From Dimorphilus gyrociliatus (taxonomy: Eukaryota; Annelida; Polychaeta; Dinophilidae), in assembly GCA_904063045.1 (NCBI GenBank), contig CAJFCJ010000006.1, positions 5,348,408 through 5,412,407 of the forward strand: a stretch of DNA of 64,000 nt. Reading direction: 5' to 3'. The translations under genes and the position numbers were made by a program. This document shows positions 25,242 through 38,485 of this stretch, piece after piece (position 1 is the stretch's first letter; each line of letters starts with the position of its first letter). The notes below the pieces were generated by a model that worked only from the letters and a program-made list of their open reading frames with translations, did not search any database and had not been told where the DNA came from.

Positions 25242-25717
25242 ATTTTTTTGTATACAGCTGATTTTCCTTTATATTTCGACTGTCGACTTTCCAAACGCAA
25301 ACAACGTTATATGACACACTGAGTAGTGCTCTAATTTCTTTTTTGGACGCTTTTCATAAGTAGGCACGTACCCTTGCTAAAAAAAAAAAACAAACATTAT
25401 AGTAGGTCTATATCATCTAGATTAGAGACCAAATCTTAAATATCACCATATCATATTATTTCCATGTAAATAAGGTATTTTCCTTTTTCTTTTTATTATT
25501 ATTATTACATTAAAGGACGCCATCTTTTATTAATAATACTACTATTTATATATATATATATACATGTAATAAAATTATAAATTATACAATCTAATATTAA
25601 ATATAAATATACATATATTAATAGGCCTAGCCAAAGTAAAATATAGTCGAACGCGTCAAAACGAATAGAATTCTCGTCTACAATTCATATCTTTTGTTTT
25701 TATTTTTTATTTTCCAA

Positions 25718-26845
25718 ATGGAATCTAGACAGAGAAGACAATTCTACAAACCTGAAATAGTTGATATTGTAGATTCTATAAGGCAGAGGAAGAAAATATC
25801 ATCGGTAGGCGATTTTTCAATAAGAGCATGGATATTGGTAGCGTTAACTTTACCAGTTGGACTCTTTACACTCTATTGCTTCTTTCTATTTTCAACTGTT
25901 GGACTTCCCTCGCCATCTGACGTAGCCGAGAATGTTTATCATTTTACAAATGGTAAATAACATTTTCTACGTTATAAACAATGATTAACTATCGTAAATA
26001 TCTACTCCTTAAATAGATGTTCATAGGAGTCTTTCGAGCAATTGCCCGCTGTGGCTCTCCTCAAAAGATTTACAAGAAATTCGAAATTCAAAAGAACTAT
26101 TAACAGTATTAAGCGAAAAAAGTACCTTTGAAGCCGATGATTTAATAAGAAAGGCTCATCCGTTCGTATGGAAGAAATTAGGTAAGAAAATGATAATAAT
26201 TTATTCCCGTAGTTAATTATATAACTTTATTTAGCTACAGCTAATTTAAATATTCCAAATGATATTAAAAGTTGTGAAAGTGTACAAACTATTCATTCTC
26301 CTCTCATATTACATTGGCAAAGAAAATTAAAGGTTAAGCTAAGTGAGATTAGCTTAAAAGATGATCCTTGTTTTAGTGGTGTTATCAACTTGCGAATTAT
26401 GGATAATAGTGAACTTGAGGAAGTTGTATACAATACTCTATCCCCAAGACGTCTATCCTACTTTAGAAATAAATTGGATATTATAGAATTATTATACTTA
26501 TATATGGCAAAGAATAACTTAGGTATTCCACCAAAATTCCCAAATGAATGTGGAATATTTACCCTACATCAAATTTCTGGAATAGCTAATTATACACTAT
26601 CATGGCCAGTCGGTAACCACGGTTTAATTGAAATGAATAAACCAAAACATTTCCAATTAGAAGTTGGTTAGTTATTGATAATACTTAATAATTGTTTAAA
26701 TACCAATAATCTAATTCTCTTTTCAGGTGATATGGTCATTTTCTATTCGGGAATGAGATTACATATGGAATCTGTATCTGATTGTTCAATGAGTGTTTTA
26801 GAAAGGATGAAAGATAAGAACTATTGTCCATACGGCAGCAGTTAA
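25718..26845 (+). CDS. Unrecognised type II membrane protein, 316 residues
   Basis: Exons 25718-25952, 26017-26181, 26235-26666 and 26727-26845 all join in phase 1, which strongly supports a real gene. The cytoplasmic N-terminus is basic (ESRQRRQFYKP). One hydrophobic segment (ILVALTLPVGLFTLYCFFLF, about residues 46-65) is followed by a lumenal or extracellular domain of about 250 residues with paired cysteines. The end contains VGDMVIFYSGMRLHMES, which faintly resembles the second-histidine region of 2-oxoglutarate/Fe(II) oxygenases. The HxD half of such a site is not evident, so I do not assign an activity. A Golgi enzyme is a reasonable guess from topology only. Confidence 0.75.
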
Positions 26846-27095
26846 AATTGCTTTAAAAATATATCGCGAAAATGATTAGTTTTATTAAAACAAAACAAAA
26901 TATTTTACTTAATTAATCGTTTATTAATTAGGCAATTAAGTAGCTGTGATTGTTTGAAAAAATATTGCATTATATATCCCGTTTTCTTTAATGGCACAGC
27001 TTGTTCCTGCTTTTCTTCAAATTGTTTTTAAGATCTTTAGAGATATTCTAAAAAAAAATAGACCATTAAAATTCAAGAAAGCTGACTGTCGAGGC

Positions 27096-29819
27096 TTAGA
27101 CGCTTAATACAACTTCTTCTTTTTCATACCATCCTTTTTTCCCTTTTAGTAAATAGCCTTTGCTGTGAATTATTCCACGAGATTTGATCAAGACTGAGTA
27201 TCTTGTGGTATAAGTAGCTTGCCAACCTGCTCCATCTCTCTCAGTAGACTCTGAACGGATAATTTGCTGCAGTGCAGAGTTCGTTATGATATCTACAAAC
27301 GTATAAAAGGCAAAATATATATATATATATATACTGTATATACATAAACTTTTAATTCAAAGATATTTATATAAAAGATAAAGACAAAAGTTTATTAAAA
27401 ATAATTGTAGGCCTACTAGAACAAATAATAAGCATAAAATACTCTTTTTTCTTCTTCACGTACAATAAACATTATCACAGTTTAAAGTTCTATTTTTTTC
27501 AAAATTTTCAACATTTCATTAACAAGTAGTGGTGTGAAATAATCATGAAAACATTGTTAAAATATAAACACGGAATTATATTCGTTATTTGTTGTTCGAT
27601 AATTTTTCTATTTCTATTTAATAACTTTAAAGTAAGTATTCTTTTCTATTTCTCTTTCTCTCTCTGTCTCTCTCTCTTTTTTTTTTAAAAAACAAACAAA
27701 ATACTCTTACAGAATTCTACAATTAAGAAAAATCCAAGTGTTCAATGTAAGATTTATAGGAATAATTCAGAAATTAATGAAATTACTATTGTAACTGCAT
27801 ATATTCGTTTAAAACCTTTTCCAAAGACATTTTTTAATAATACAAGAGGAGCGCCGGATTATTTAGTTTGGATGAAAACTTTCTCAAATATTTTAAATCC
27901 AGTAGTAGCCTTTTTTACTACTGAAGAAGATGCCGATAAATTCTTAGCTATTCGTAATTCTAAGCGTAAATTACCTACAATTATTAAAATAACTGATATT
28001 AATAGATTAAGATCATTTGAAACTGTTGAAGATGTTGAAAGTCTCTTTAATAAACCATATTATCCAAAGTATTTACCAAATACTTGGGACGCTTCTTACT
28101 CTTGTGCCATGAACGCGAAATACGAATTTGTAAATTGGGCAAGCGAAATTAATCCATACAAAACAAGATATATCGCTTGGCTGGATATTGGTTTATTTCG
28201 CGAATTGGTCAAGATCAATAAGTCGTTATGTTTAGGTTTGCCAGACGATTTCGACGAGTGTAAAGTATCTTATGGAGTAGTTCATCAAGCTCAAATGTTT
28301 GATAATAAGAAAATATTTTATCATAATTTAGTTTGGGTTGCCGGAGGTTATTTTATAGCCAATAGAGAAATTATGAAAAATTGGAGTCAATTTTATATGG
28401 AGGCTACTGGTCATCTCCTAGCTCAAGGACTAAGTAATACGGATCAACAAGTTGTATACGCAATAAGGAATACTTTATATAAATACAACAAAACGATTCC
28501 TATAAAAGAGCATTTTTGGGATGGATATCGTTATAATCCGTGGTTTTTTTTGGCGTTTAAAAGTAGAAAAGACCCAGGAAAGTGTACTATTAAAAACATT
28601 TTAAACAAAGCTATAGTAAATTGATAAAAACCTGTCGGATCATTGTGGGTAAGTAGAGTAATGTCGTGCTCTTTCGCGAAATTTACCATTTCTGTTGGCA
28701 TTTCACAGCAAGAATCCAAATTGACTTGATTAACTGTGGGTTTAATCTTGTGGAAAAATAATATAAAAACTATATTAAAAGGTATTTATATATTCTTTGA
28801 TAAGTTAATTGATAAATAATTTGCTTAACAGTTATTCTTATAATCAACTATTTAAAAGTAGTAATACAATTGTATTTACTTTAGCTGTATTATATAGACG
28901 CTCTAACTCATCAGTATCCAAATCGGAGAAACCTATACTGAAGATTTTATTTTCGTCAACATATTCCTCTAGTTTTGTCCACATGTTCTAGATTTATAGA
29001 TAGAAATTTTAATGAATTAATAATAATTATATAAGGAATATTAATTTAACTATTACTTCAATATTCTCGAAAGTGAATAACTTTTCAGGTAAGGCTACCA
29101 AAACAGTTTCGATAGTTTTTATTCCCAATTCCGTCATCACTTAAAAAAGGAAGAAAAATCCAATTTATTATTTAAGTAAACCTTTTTTCAATAGTTTATA
29201 CCATCTTGAATAGCTTCGTCAAGAGAATTCGGATTAGCTTGATTCATAAATAACTTTACTGTAAAATAATTCAATTAATTAAGAATAACAATATTAATAT
29301 AATTATTATAAATATTACTATACCAGTTATCTTAAAATTACTTCGATCTTCTAAACTCAACTTTTCCGTACTTGTATTTATCGATAGCTTTTCAATATAC
29401 TGTTTTTTTTTTAAAAAAAAAAAATTTGTTCTAATTTATATCGAAATTCTGTTGAAATAAAATTGAACACAGTAAAAAAGAGGTTTGAGTATTAAACATA
29501 AACCTGTTTTTTTTATCTCTAGCTGTCCTTCTTAATGGTATTGGTTGCTAAGCTTGAACAATAGAAAAGTACTTACTTGTAAATCATCCTTATCCGAAGT
29601 CTTGAGCCATTCGTGTAATGAATGCTTAATACAATCCGCTAACTAAATCATTTAAGAAAGTTGCTTATAGGACTTAGATTTAGCAAAGTCATAATTATAC
29701 GGAACCTCCTCTTTTGGGGTCTGTTGTATACGCTTCGATAAGCGGTTCCAATTTACAATGTTACCAGTATGAATAAAGATCTCAGAAGCTTTTGGAAATG
29801 TGGACGAACTTTCTTCCAT
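27096..29819 (-). CDS. GCLM: Glutamate-cysteine ligase modifier subunit
   Basis: Regulatory subunit that raises the glutamate affinity and catalytic rate of GCLC, the first step of glutathione synthesis, in the cytosol. Eight exons: 29819-29706, 29642-29577, 29399-29324, 29258-29202, 29139-29057, 28987-28880, 28746-28632, 27292-27096. They give 271 residues (human 274). Diagnostic segments are PKASEIFIHTGNIVNWNRL near the N-terminus, VNQVNLDSCCEMP, ITLLTHNDP and the C-terminal RYSVLIKSRGIIHSKGYLL. It has the aldo-keto-reductase-like fold of the family without that family's catalytic set. Introns 1-6 are 62-177 bp. Intron 7 (27293-28631) is 1339 bp and carries a complete gene on the other strand. 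Confidence 0.97.
27545..28624 (+). CDS. HtrL/YibB-like type II membrane protein, putative glycosyltransferase, nested in GCLM
   Basis: Exons 27545-27631 and 27713-28624 join in phase 0 to give 332 residues. The N-terminus is a short basic stretch plus a membrane anchor (IIFVICCSIIFLFLFNNF), typical of Golgi type II enzymes. The lumenal domain starts with the strand ITIVTAYIRL. It contains RYIAWLDIGLFRE, where the acidic pair resembles a metal/nucleotide-sugar site, and WVAGGYFIANREIMKNW. These features resemble the HtrL/YibB family found in bacteria and some invertebrates; the match is by memory and moderate. The gene lies wholly within GCLM intron 7 on the opposite strand. Its stop is only 7 bases from GCLM exon 7, so its 3'UTR must be antisense to that exon. 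Confidence 0.8.
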
Positions 29820-30867
29820 AATTCAAAACGTTTTGTTTATACTAAACATACACGCTACACCAAGCTTTTTTATCACCAGACAAAAGTGATCTATATATAC
29901 GTTTAGAGAAGTTCAACATTTAGGCCTCTGGAATATTCTACAATCTCTTTGAAATACTTACTTCCTATTGGCGCCTAAAATATGAAATTATTTCCAACAA
30001 TAAACTAAAAATAGGACAGTTGAAAAAAATTTATTCCATTGTATTATTTTTTGTATTTATATAATATTTAAAAATTAAAGAAAACATAACAAAGAATTTG
30101 AGATATAGAAAAATAACATAGTTAGATATAGCAATACATATACAGTATACAGTATACAGTATATAAGCTATTGATTAATAAATAATTACGTTGTTTAATT
30201 AGTCGAAATATTCCATTTGAGAATGTTGATAAATAGTTTCATCTTATTTATTTTAGTATCAATTTGTACCTTTCTGGCTATTTGTTTCCTTTATTTACAT
30301 TAGTTTGTATGGCTTGTCTAGAAATTGTAATATCTGAAAGACGCATTAAAAATTTCACAAACGAATATATGCATACCAACATATATTAACAAATATTCAT
30401 AAGTATACTGTATATACATATATATAAATTATATATATATATACATATATATCAATGTATTACTATTCACAATTACGTAGAATGACAAAAACAATTGATT
30501 GATAGGTGGTTAATTTAGATAATGTTAATTACCTTTATTTTTATATGAAAACCTACATTCAGTATATGTACAGCGAATTTAGATTCTGTACATAATATAA
30601 CATATTAAATTCCTGACCTTATATGACCCCTTATATATATATAATTTTTGTTTTGCGCAATTGAGCCCCTTTATAATCACTACAGTCTTAAGACCAAGGA
30701 TTAATATATAGAATAAGCAAATACAGCCATTAATTGGATCACTAAACAGAGAGCAAAAATACTCTAAATTTCCACTATAGTTTAGCTGGAAAGGACAAAA
30801 CGATGAATTTATAGATTGTAGGACGTTTTATCTCTTCACTTTCTTTTTAGCATTTTTTTTATCAGGT
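29820..30867. other. Intergenic region between GCLM and ZMYND11
   Basis: About 1 kb of AT-rich DNA including the GCLM upstream region and ZMYND11 3' flank. TA-rich stretches occur near 30407-30450. No coding or RNA gene is apparent. Confidence 0.5.
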
Positions 30868-33091
30868 CTATCGTTTTCGGCGACAAACTCTACGATGTAA
30901 CGGCCAATGGGAGCTCTGACATCCATCTGAACAATATGATGTGTTCCAACAACAATGATAAATTGCCTCTTTTTCGCAATTAAAACACCATTGTTTCTTT
31001 TTTGTTCTAGATAACTCGTCTTTATGTTTGTCAGAGGTTATTTTTCTCTCTTTTGCAAATCTAAGAAAAGAATAAAACAAGTGAAAATAAATAAAGTGAA
31101 CATTTGTATTGCATTTATTCAATTATTAATATATTTATATATACTATATATTAAAAACTTACTGCTCCTCGCATGCTCTTTTTGTCTCCTCAACGATTGC
31201 ATTTTTCTCTTCGATTAGCCTCAATCTCTCTTCGTCAAATGAATTTTTTAATTGTATAATACTTTCTCTATGCTGTTTTAGAAGCTCAGCCTTAGTTATG
31301 TTGCATTGGCAAACTTCTTTCTCTGATCTTGCTGATACGGTATCATTAGAACATGATGGACTGACTTTTGCGCTTTGTTCCATTTTGATTACAGATGAAC
31401 CAGCTAAAGAGGTTCTCCTCTTTTTTTTCATACCCTCCTCTGCTTCATTAGAATTTCGCTGCCGTTTTCGAAGAAACGGTAAAACAGTCCCCTGAGGCTT
31501 TTTCGGTTTTTCCACTTCTTCACATTTTCCCTCTTCCTCCTCATTTTCTTCTCTGTCATTTTTTCTTTCACCTTCGCCTTCTTCTTCATCTTCCTCGTCT
31601 CCCTCCTCTTCTTCCTCCTCAATTTCTTCTTCGCTATCGGTAAAATTTGAGGTGAAGCCTTTCTTACATAAATCTCGACATTTTTCTAATTGCGCAAGAG
31701 CCTTATCCATGTCTATAAAAAAAGATTATGATGACGAATGTAGATAAGATTGGAAGTTACGTCAAACTTACGTAACGTCTTTTTTAAATTTAACGATCGT
31801 TTATCAACATCAACATTTTTAATGTTGCTATGTGGAACGAATGCTCGTTCATGGGGCTCCCCAAAAAATTTCACTTCAACGGACACATCGGTCTCTTTCA
31901 TCACTTTTCCAGGCCAGTATGGATGACCACGAACTTTAGCAAAGACTAGCTTATGCTCCTTTCTGCAGGGTAGACAAAACCAATCCTTTGTATTTGATTT
32001 GGAGTTAAGGAAACAATCAAAACATGCGTCCAATAAAGCTATCTATAAATAAATTTTATATTAAAATGATTATTTTAATTCTCAAATATACTTACTTCTT
32101 CCTGCAGTTTGTCTAACATTTTAATAACTTGTTTAGAAACAGTTGATTGGTTACCCCAAATAAGCATAACATTATGCGCTACAAGGTAAACATCTTTAAC
32201 GAAACATTCAAAGGTTTTATATTCTTTCTTCTCTAACTGTAAAATTTAGTAAATCAAAAATATAATGAAAATTAAGTTAATAAGAGTAATAAGACAGAAT
32301 GAATTAAATTTTACTTTAGCTTGCATTCCTTCCAAGTCCAGATATTTGTATGTAATGAATTTTATTCTTTCGTCAACTTCACTATCACACTGCAACCTGT
32401 TTAGTTCTTCTCCAAATCTCATCAAAGGTTTAATTAGACACTTCAGTATTTTCAACAGTAGCTTTCTCTCGAAACATTTCTGAAATTTCTTGTCTTTCTG
32501 TATGTGAATTTTATTTGCACTTAATTAAATTAAGAAATTGCAAATGAAATTTGATTAACCAACAAGGCACATATCGCATATAAATGTTTCTGAACGGAAG
32601 TTCTTAGCTAAGTTTACTGGCAAGCAACTCTTGTGATAAACTAACCAGCAGGTAGTACATAAGCAGACATCTCCTCCCGTATGACATTCAAAGCAGTACC
32701 TAAACAAGATTAGAAACATATATGTATTTACGTTACTATGCATAATGTAAAATCTAAGGTACAACCAATCATGGGTTTGTCGGTCATCAACATCCTCGTT
32801 GACGGAAAGATTTGAGTAGTATATAGAATTATCTGAATTGTCGCAGTTTAAACGCAGTAAACCTTCAGCATCTGCTTGTCGTAGCTCATCCTCGCATTCT
32901 GCTAAAGTTATACCCTTGATGTTTTTAGCAACAGCTTTAAATATTTTTTCCAAAGTTGGTTTCTGCAATACATGCAATAATCTTATTAATTTGGCATTAA
33001 ATTTTATTGTAGTTTATTGTACCTTTAATGAATTTATTGCTGACCAAAAGAATTGAACATATACTGTATTCGCGGATCTTCTTTCGGGCAT
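30868..33091 (-). CDS. ZMYND11: ZMYND11/BS69-like chromatin reader (PHD-like, bromo-like, PWWP, MYND)
   Basis: Nuclear reader that in vertebrates binds H3.3K36me3 and restrains elongation. Exons: 33091-33023, 32962-32766, 32699-32560, 32493-32315, 32236-32096, 32042-31772, 31712-31163, 31060-30868; 579 residues (human 602). In order: an N-terminal helical segment ([10 protein letters not shown]); a PHD-like finger ([19 protein letters not shown]); a helical region aligned with the bromodomain; a PWWP domain ([15 protein letters not shown], then [14 protein letters not shown]); a long Glu-rich region with a basic patch; and a C-terminal MYND finger ([20 protein letters not shown]). Exon 4 is in frame only if the second of two close AG acceptors is used. 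The bromodomain aligns weakly, so acetyl/H3.3 recognition is uncertain. Confidence 0.93.
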
Positions 33092-33462
33092 AGTATCTGG
33101 AAAACTATAGAATGTCGAACTAAAATTTAATTCGAGGACTTAAATAAGTCCGCAATGTGATAATTTCTTAAAACATACTGTTTATCTTAATAATGTTCTG
33201 CAGATGAAATTTATTTTGTATTCCTTGTGCAAATTTTCGAAGAATAATCCAAACTTAACGATCGCAAGCTCGCAAGATGCATCTACGCCATCTTGTATAA
33301 TGTTGACAAAAGGTATCCTCGCTACGTCATTATTTTAGGATACCCCAATAACCCATAATGCATCGGAATAGTTGCTTAGCAACGGACGCGATAGTTTTTT
33401 TTCAATATCGTATGACTGCTTTTTAAAAGCGATCTGATAAGAGTTCATTCATGTGGTTCGAC
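33092..33462. promoter_or_regulatory. Shared head-to-head promoter region, ZMYND11 / FTCD
   Basis: About 370 bases separate the two divergent start codons. The middle portion (33255-33310) is richer in CpG than its surroundings. No TATA box is obvious. Confidence 0.5.
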
Positions 33463-35666
33463 ATGTCGCGTATAGTAGAGTGCGTGCCAAATTTCTCAGA
33501 AGGGAGAAATAAGGAAGTAATTGATGCTATTGCTGCTGCAATTGGTTCAACAGAAGGCTGCTCATTGTTGGACGTCGATCCAGGACCTTCTACGAACAGG
33601 ACAGTTTATACTTTCGTCGGACCACCTGAGGCTGTTGTCGAGGGAGCCCTGAATGGAGCAAGAGCTGCCTCACAGCTCATTGATATGAGCAGACACACCG
33701 GCGAACATCCAAGATTAGGAGCCCTTGACGTCTGCCCTTTTGTACCCGTTAAAAATGTTACAATGGATGATTGTGTCGACTGTGCCAAAGAGTTTGGAAA
33801 AAGACTAGCAGAAGAATTGGAAGTACCCGGTGAGTGAATCGATTAAAATAATAAAAAAACTAGACCTTGGCCTAGTTTGTCATTGAACATTGTAATATCA
33901 TGTTACTTCATTGTATTCAGTGTATTTATATGGCGAAGCGTCTGAAGTAGATTATAGAAAGGCTGTACCACAAATTCGCCAAGGAGAGTACGAAAGTCTA
34001 CCACAACGCTTAGAAAAGAATGAATGGAAACCAGACTTTGGACCTGCCGAATTTCGTCCAACATGGGGTGCGACGATGGCTGGAGCTAGAAAGTTTCTCA
34101 TAGCTTATAACGTAAACATACTATCAACAAAGGAGCAAGCTCATCGTATAGCTTTAAATGTCAGAGAACAAGGAAGAGGAGAAGACAAACCGGGAAAATT
34201 GAAAGGGGTTCAAGCTATTGGATGGTATTTGGGAGAAGCAAATATGGCCCAAGTTTCGGTTAATATCTCAGATTTTGAGGTTACTCCTATTCATACCGTT
34301 TTTGAAGAAGTGAAAAAAGACGCCGAAGATTTAAATTTAGCTATATGTGGATCTCAAATCGTTGGTCTAGTCCCACTTTCTGCTCTTCTAATCTCGGCTG
34401 AGTACTACATTGAAAAGGAGGAACTCTTCCTATTGGATAATGATCAGAAAATACGCTTAATTATCGATAGGTTAGGTCTGCAGTCTTTTGACGCATTCAA
34501 ACCAAAAGAACGAGTTATAGAATATATGATTGATGATGATGAAATGAAAGGTCCTTTCTTGGGAATGCCTTTAGAAAGTTTTTTCCATGCAATTGGTGGA
34601 AGAACCGCGACACCTGGAGGTGGTTCAGCATCAGCTGTCTGCGCCACTCTGGGATCAGCTTTAGCAACTATGGTGGGTTTTCTTTCCTACGGCAACAGGA
34701 AATTCGAGCATCTCGATAAGGAAATGAGAAAGCTCCTACCTGACCTATACGAATGCACTAAGAAATTAATGCCTATTGTCGATCATGATGCAGTTGCCTA
34801 CGAGGATTTTATGGTATTTATCAATATTTTTTTTTATTAAAATCAATATTGTATAGTTTTTTTAATCTAGGGTAATATTATTTTTCTCACAATTCTTTGC
34901 CATCTGTAGGTCTTTAGCCATAAAAATTTGACACACAATAAATCTTTTTAATAGTTTTAAGGATGTCATTTGTAATTAAACTAACTAATATAAACATTTA
35001 AACAGTTAGCCTGTAAACTACCAAAAGACACGCCAGAAGAAGAGGAAAGGTAATAAAACTACTTTCCAGTAATATAAAAAAAAATTAGAGAAGGACAGGT
35101 ACTATAAATAAAAGAGAAAAGAGGGAGAGATAGACGGGGACGATATACGTAAGGAAAGAGGGTTTAAAGGATAGAGAAAAGGGAGTAGTGTAAATAGGGT
35201 AAAGGATAAAGAGATTAACTAAGCTAAATTTTAAATAAAACATAAATCATTCGGTGTAGGAGAGAAACGGCTATGCAAACTACATTGAAAAATTCAGCTC
35301 TTGTACCGCTAAATCTGGCTGTTACTGCAAACAAAGCGTGGCCGGCCTTTAAACGAGTCGCAGAAATCGGAAACGAAAATTGCATATCGGATTTGCAAGT
35401 TGGCGCCAGGGCATTAGAAACTGGAGTTTGGGGAGCTTATTACAATGTAATGACCAATTTAAAAGACGTTAAGGATGCAGAGTTCAAAGAAAAGGTATTT
35501 CTATATAATATTTGATTAGGTTTTCTTTCATCTATTAAATATTTGCTTTTTTTTAAATATCAAATAAAACAAAAAACAGGTCAAGACGGAAATTGAAAAT
35601 GAATTAAAGGAGGCCCAAAAATCTAAGGAAGAAATTCTTAAGCTAGCCGAAACTAGATTGGGATAA
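33463..35666 (+). CDS. FTCD: Formimidoyltransferase-cyclodeaminase
   Basis: Bifunctional enzyme of histidine breakdown. It transfers the formimino group of formiminoglutamate to tetrahydrofolate, then deaminates the product to 5,10-methenyl-THF. Exons 33463-33829, 33921-34813, 35006-35049, 35260-35494 and 35580-35666 give 541 residues, the same as the human enzyme. An in-frame ATG at 33451 would add four residues; 33463 matches the conserved MS[12 protein letters not shown] start. The transferase domain carries [19 protein letters not shown] with the catalytic His. The linker leads into the cyclodeaminase domain ([19 protein letters not shown]), then the helical bundle with [12 protein letters not shown]. 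Both halves look intact. Upstream region is shared with ZMYND11. Confidence 0.97.
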
Positions 35667-36197
35667 GGAAAGAGAAGAGAACATAGTATTAACACCTTTA
35701 TCTATCATACACGCCATGCTATACAACCCCTTGATATTAATGCTCATACTTACTAGTCTGCCCCGTTTGTCGAACCCCTAGTTAATATAGGCCTAAACAC
35801 GTAATAAACAGCCTCAGTTCAATGTTGTTTTACGTGCACAAAAAAAATTCAAACAGATTTATATATTAATGTTTATAGACTTGTATATAGAAGGTTTATA
35901 CAGTGAATATAAAAGAGGGAGGGAGAGTAGAAAAGACAGACAGACAGACAGATAGATAGATAAATAGATAGATTGACCGACAGTCTAAGTGAGAGAAAGG
36001 AGAAACCCCGCAAAAAAAAAGAGAGGAAGGGTATAAGAAGATATTCTTTATTTACCCGTAAAATCAATTCAGTGAAAAAGTATATTTTTAAAAAAAGAGA
36101 CTAGATCATTAAAATCCCAAGTATAAAAGTGATAAATTAAAAAAAAAACTAGCCGGTTTAGATACTAAAAAAAAGTAAAAACAAAAACAAAACAAGA
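35667..36197. other. Convergent intergenic region with tetranucleotide repeat
   Basis: Holds the 3'UTRs of FTCD and of the C2H2 gene. A GACA/GATA tetranucleotide repeat occupies about 35935-35975. No gene seen. Confidence 0.6.
35935..35975. repeat. GACA/GATA tetranucleotide repeat
   Basis: About four GACA units running into GATA units with one interruption, in the gap between FTCD and the C2H2 gene. Confidence 0.9.
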
Positions 36198-37178
36198 TTA
36201 AACGGCTGTTTCTATTGCCTTAGTTTTGTTTGGACTGCCATCTTCTTCCACGATTGAGCTATCGCCATGATCAACCACCAAGTGTTCCCTTAATTCATAC
36301 GCTAGAATGAACGATTTTTCGCAGACGGTGCAACGTATTTGATTCTCAACCGGATCGTGTTGCCTCATTTTATGCATTTTTAAGGCGCCTTTTGAGTAGA
36401 AATCTCTGTCACACATATCGCACGAATGCATTTTAATTTGCATATGTACTTTGATCACGTGCTCTTTCAAGCAAGACGTCGAAGGAAAATGACGATTACA
36501 AAGTGTGCAACCAATTTCAGTTGTAGATTTAGATAGATCCTTTACTTCCAGCGGTTCATCGTCTTCTCCATCAGTTAGCGAAAGTAGCGTATCGTCGTAT
36601 TTTTGACGCTTAGAGCGTTTTGATTCGGTAAATGAAAAAGATCTTTGACGATTACTTTTTGTTGATTTCTTACTAACATTTAAAATATCTGACGGTAGTT
36701 CAACTGGTGGGGAAGCGATCGTACTCGACTTATCGAAGAGCCTTTCGACAACTGTCTGCGTCTTTCGGGACGGTGTTTGAGTAAAAGCGTCCACATTCGG
36801 AGTATCGATTTTCTGTTCCTTACTAACCTTATTTTTCTTCGGATATAAAGCTTTCAGTTTAGATTGGATTGAAGAGCCGCTCGTAGACTGTTTCATGCCT
36901 TTCTCTTCTTTCTCGTCCGCAGGCGGTTGAAGGCATTTTTCAACCAATGAAGTAGCAGAGGACGTAAAACTCTTCCTCCTTAATCTTTTAGGCTTAATAG
37001 GCGCTTTGGGATTGATATTCTCTTGCAATAGACAATTCAACATTGCGTGTCCGTCGCATGAAAGGTGAATACTGCCAGTTATTGATAGATTATCCGTAAA
37101 ACTACAATTCGTCCTACACCAATCCCTTAGAGCAGCTTTAAGAGACTCACAAAGAGGATCGGAAGTTTGAGAAACCAT
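36198..37178 (-). CDS. Three-finger C2H2 zinc-finger protein
   Basis: Single-exon gene of 326 residues; the ATG at 37178 is the first in frame. The N-terminus contains a small Cys/Trp-containing domain (ALRDWCRTNCSF) that I do not recognise. A disordered, basic Ser/Lys-rich middle carries probable nuclear localisation motifs (KPKRLRRKS; SKRSKRQKY). Three C2H2 fingers follow near the C-terminus: CTLCNRHFPSTSCLKEHVIKVH, described here by its Cys and His spacing only, then CDMCDRDFYSKGALKMH and CTVCEKSFILAYELREH. It is probably a DNA-binding nuclear factor, with no orthologue named. It is head to head with ZMYND19 across about 240 bases. Confidence 0.85.
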   Translation of the reverse strand: MVSQTSDPLCESLKAALRDWCRTNCSFTDNLSITGSIHLSCDGHAMLNCLLQENINPKAPIKPKRLRRKSFTSSATSLVEKCLQPPADEKEEKGMKQSTSGSSIQSKLKALYPKKNKVSKEQKIDTPNVDAFTQTPSRKTQTVVERLFDKSSTIASPPVELPSDILNVSKKSTKSNRQRSFSFTESKRSKRQKYDDTLLSLTDGEDDEPLEVKDLSKSTTEIGCTLCNRHFPSTSCLKEHVIKVHMQIKMHSCDMCDRDFYSKGALKMHKMRQHDPVENQIRCTVCEKSFILAYELREHLVVDHGDSSIVEEDGSPNKTKAIETAV

Positions 37179-37415
37179 TATTAACAAATCTGTATACCCC
37201 CTTTATCGTTACTTCCTGTCTAACTCTACTAGTTGAATACAACTCAATTCGAATCGCCCGCCAAACCTACTCGCGGCCATAATAGAATTATTCAAATGAG
37301 CCGAGAAACGCTGGCGTTGATTGGTTCAGTAAACGAGGCCGGCTGGCGGCGCTGTCTTTGTTTCCAGAGCACGTTCCGTCCGATGACCGTTCAAAACGTA
37401 CGGCATCCGGAAAAG
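37179..37415. promoter_or_regulatory. Shared head-to-head promoter region, C2H2 gene / ZMYND19
   Basis: Only 237 bases lie between the two start codons, and the stretch is GC-richer than its surroundings (for example GAGGCCGGCTGGCGGCGC near 37335). This is the tightest divergent pair in the window. Confidence 0.6.

Positions 37416-38485
<1,070 letters not shown>

Noticed and set aside
33451-33462. Upstream ATG giving FTCD four extra residues
   Set aside because: The family starts with [12 protein letters not shown]; using 33463 gives exactly the 541 residues of the human enzyme.
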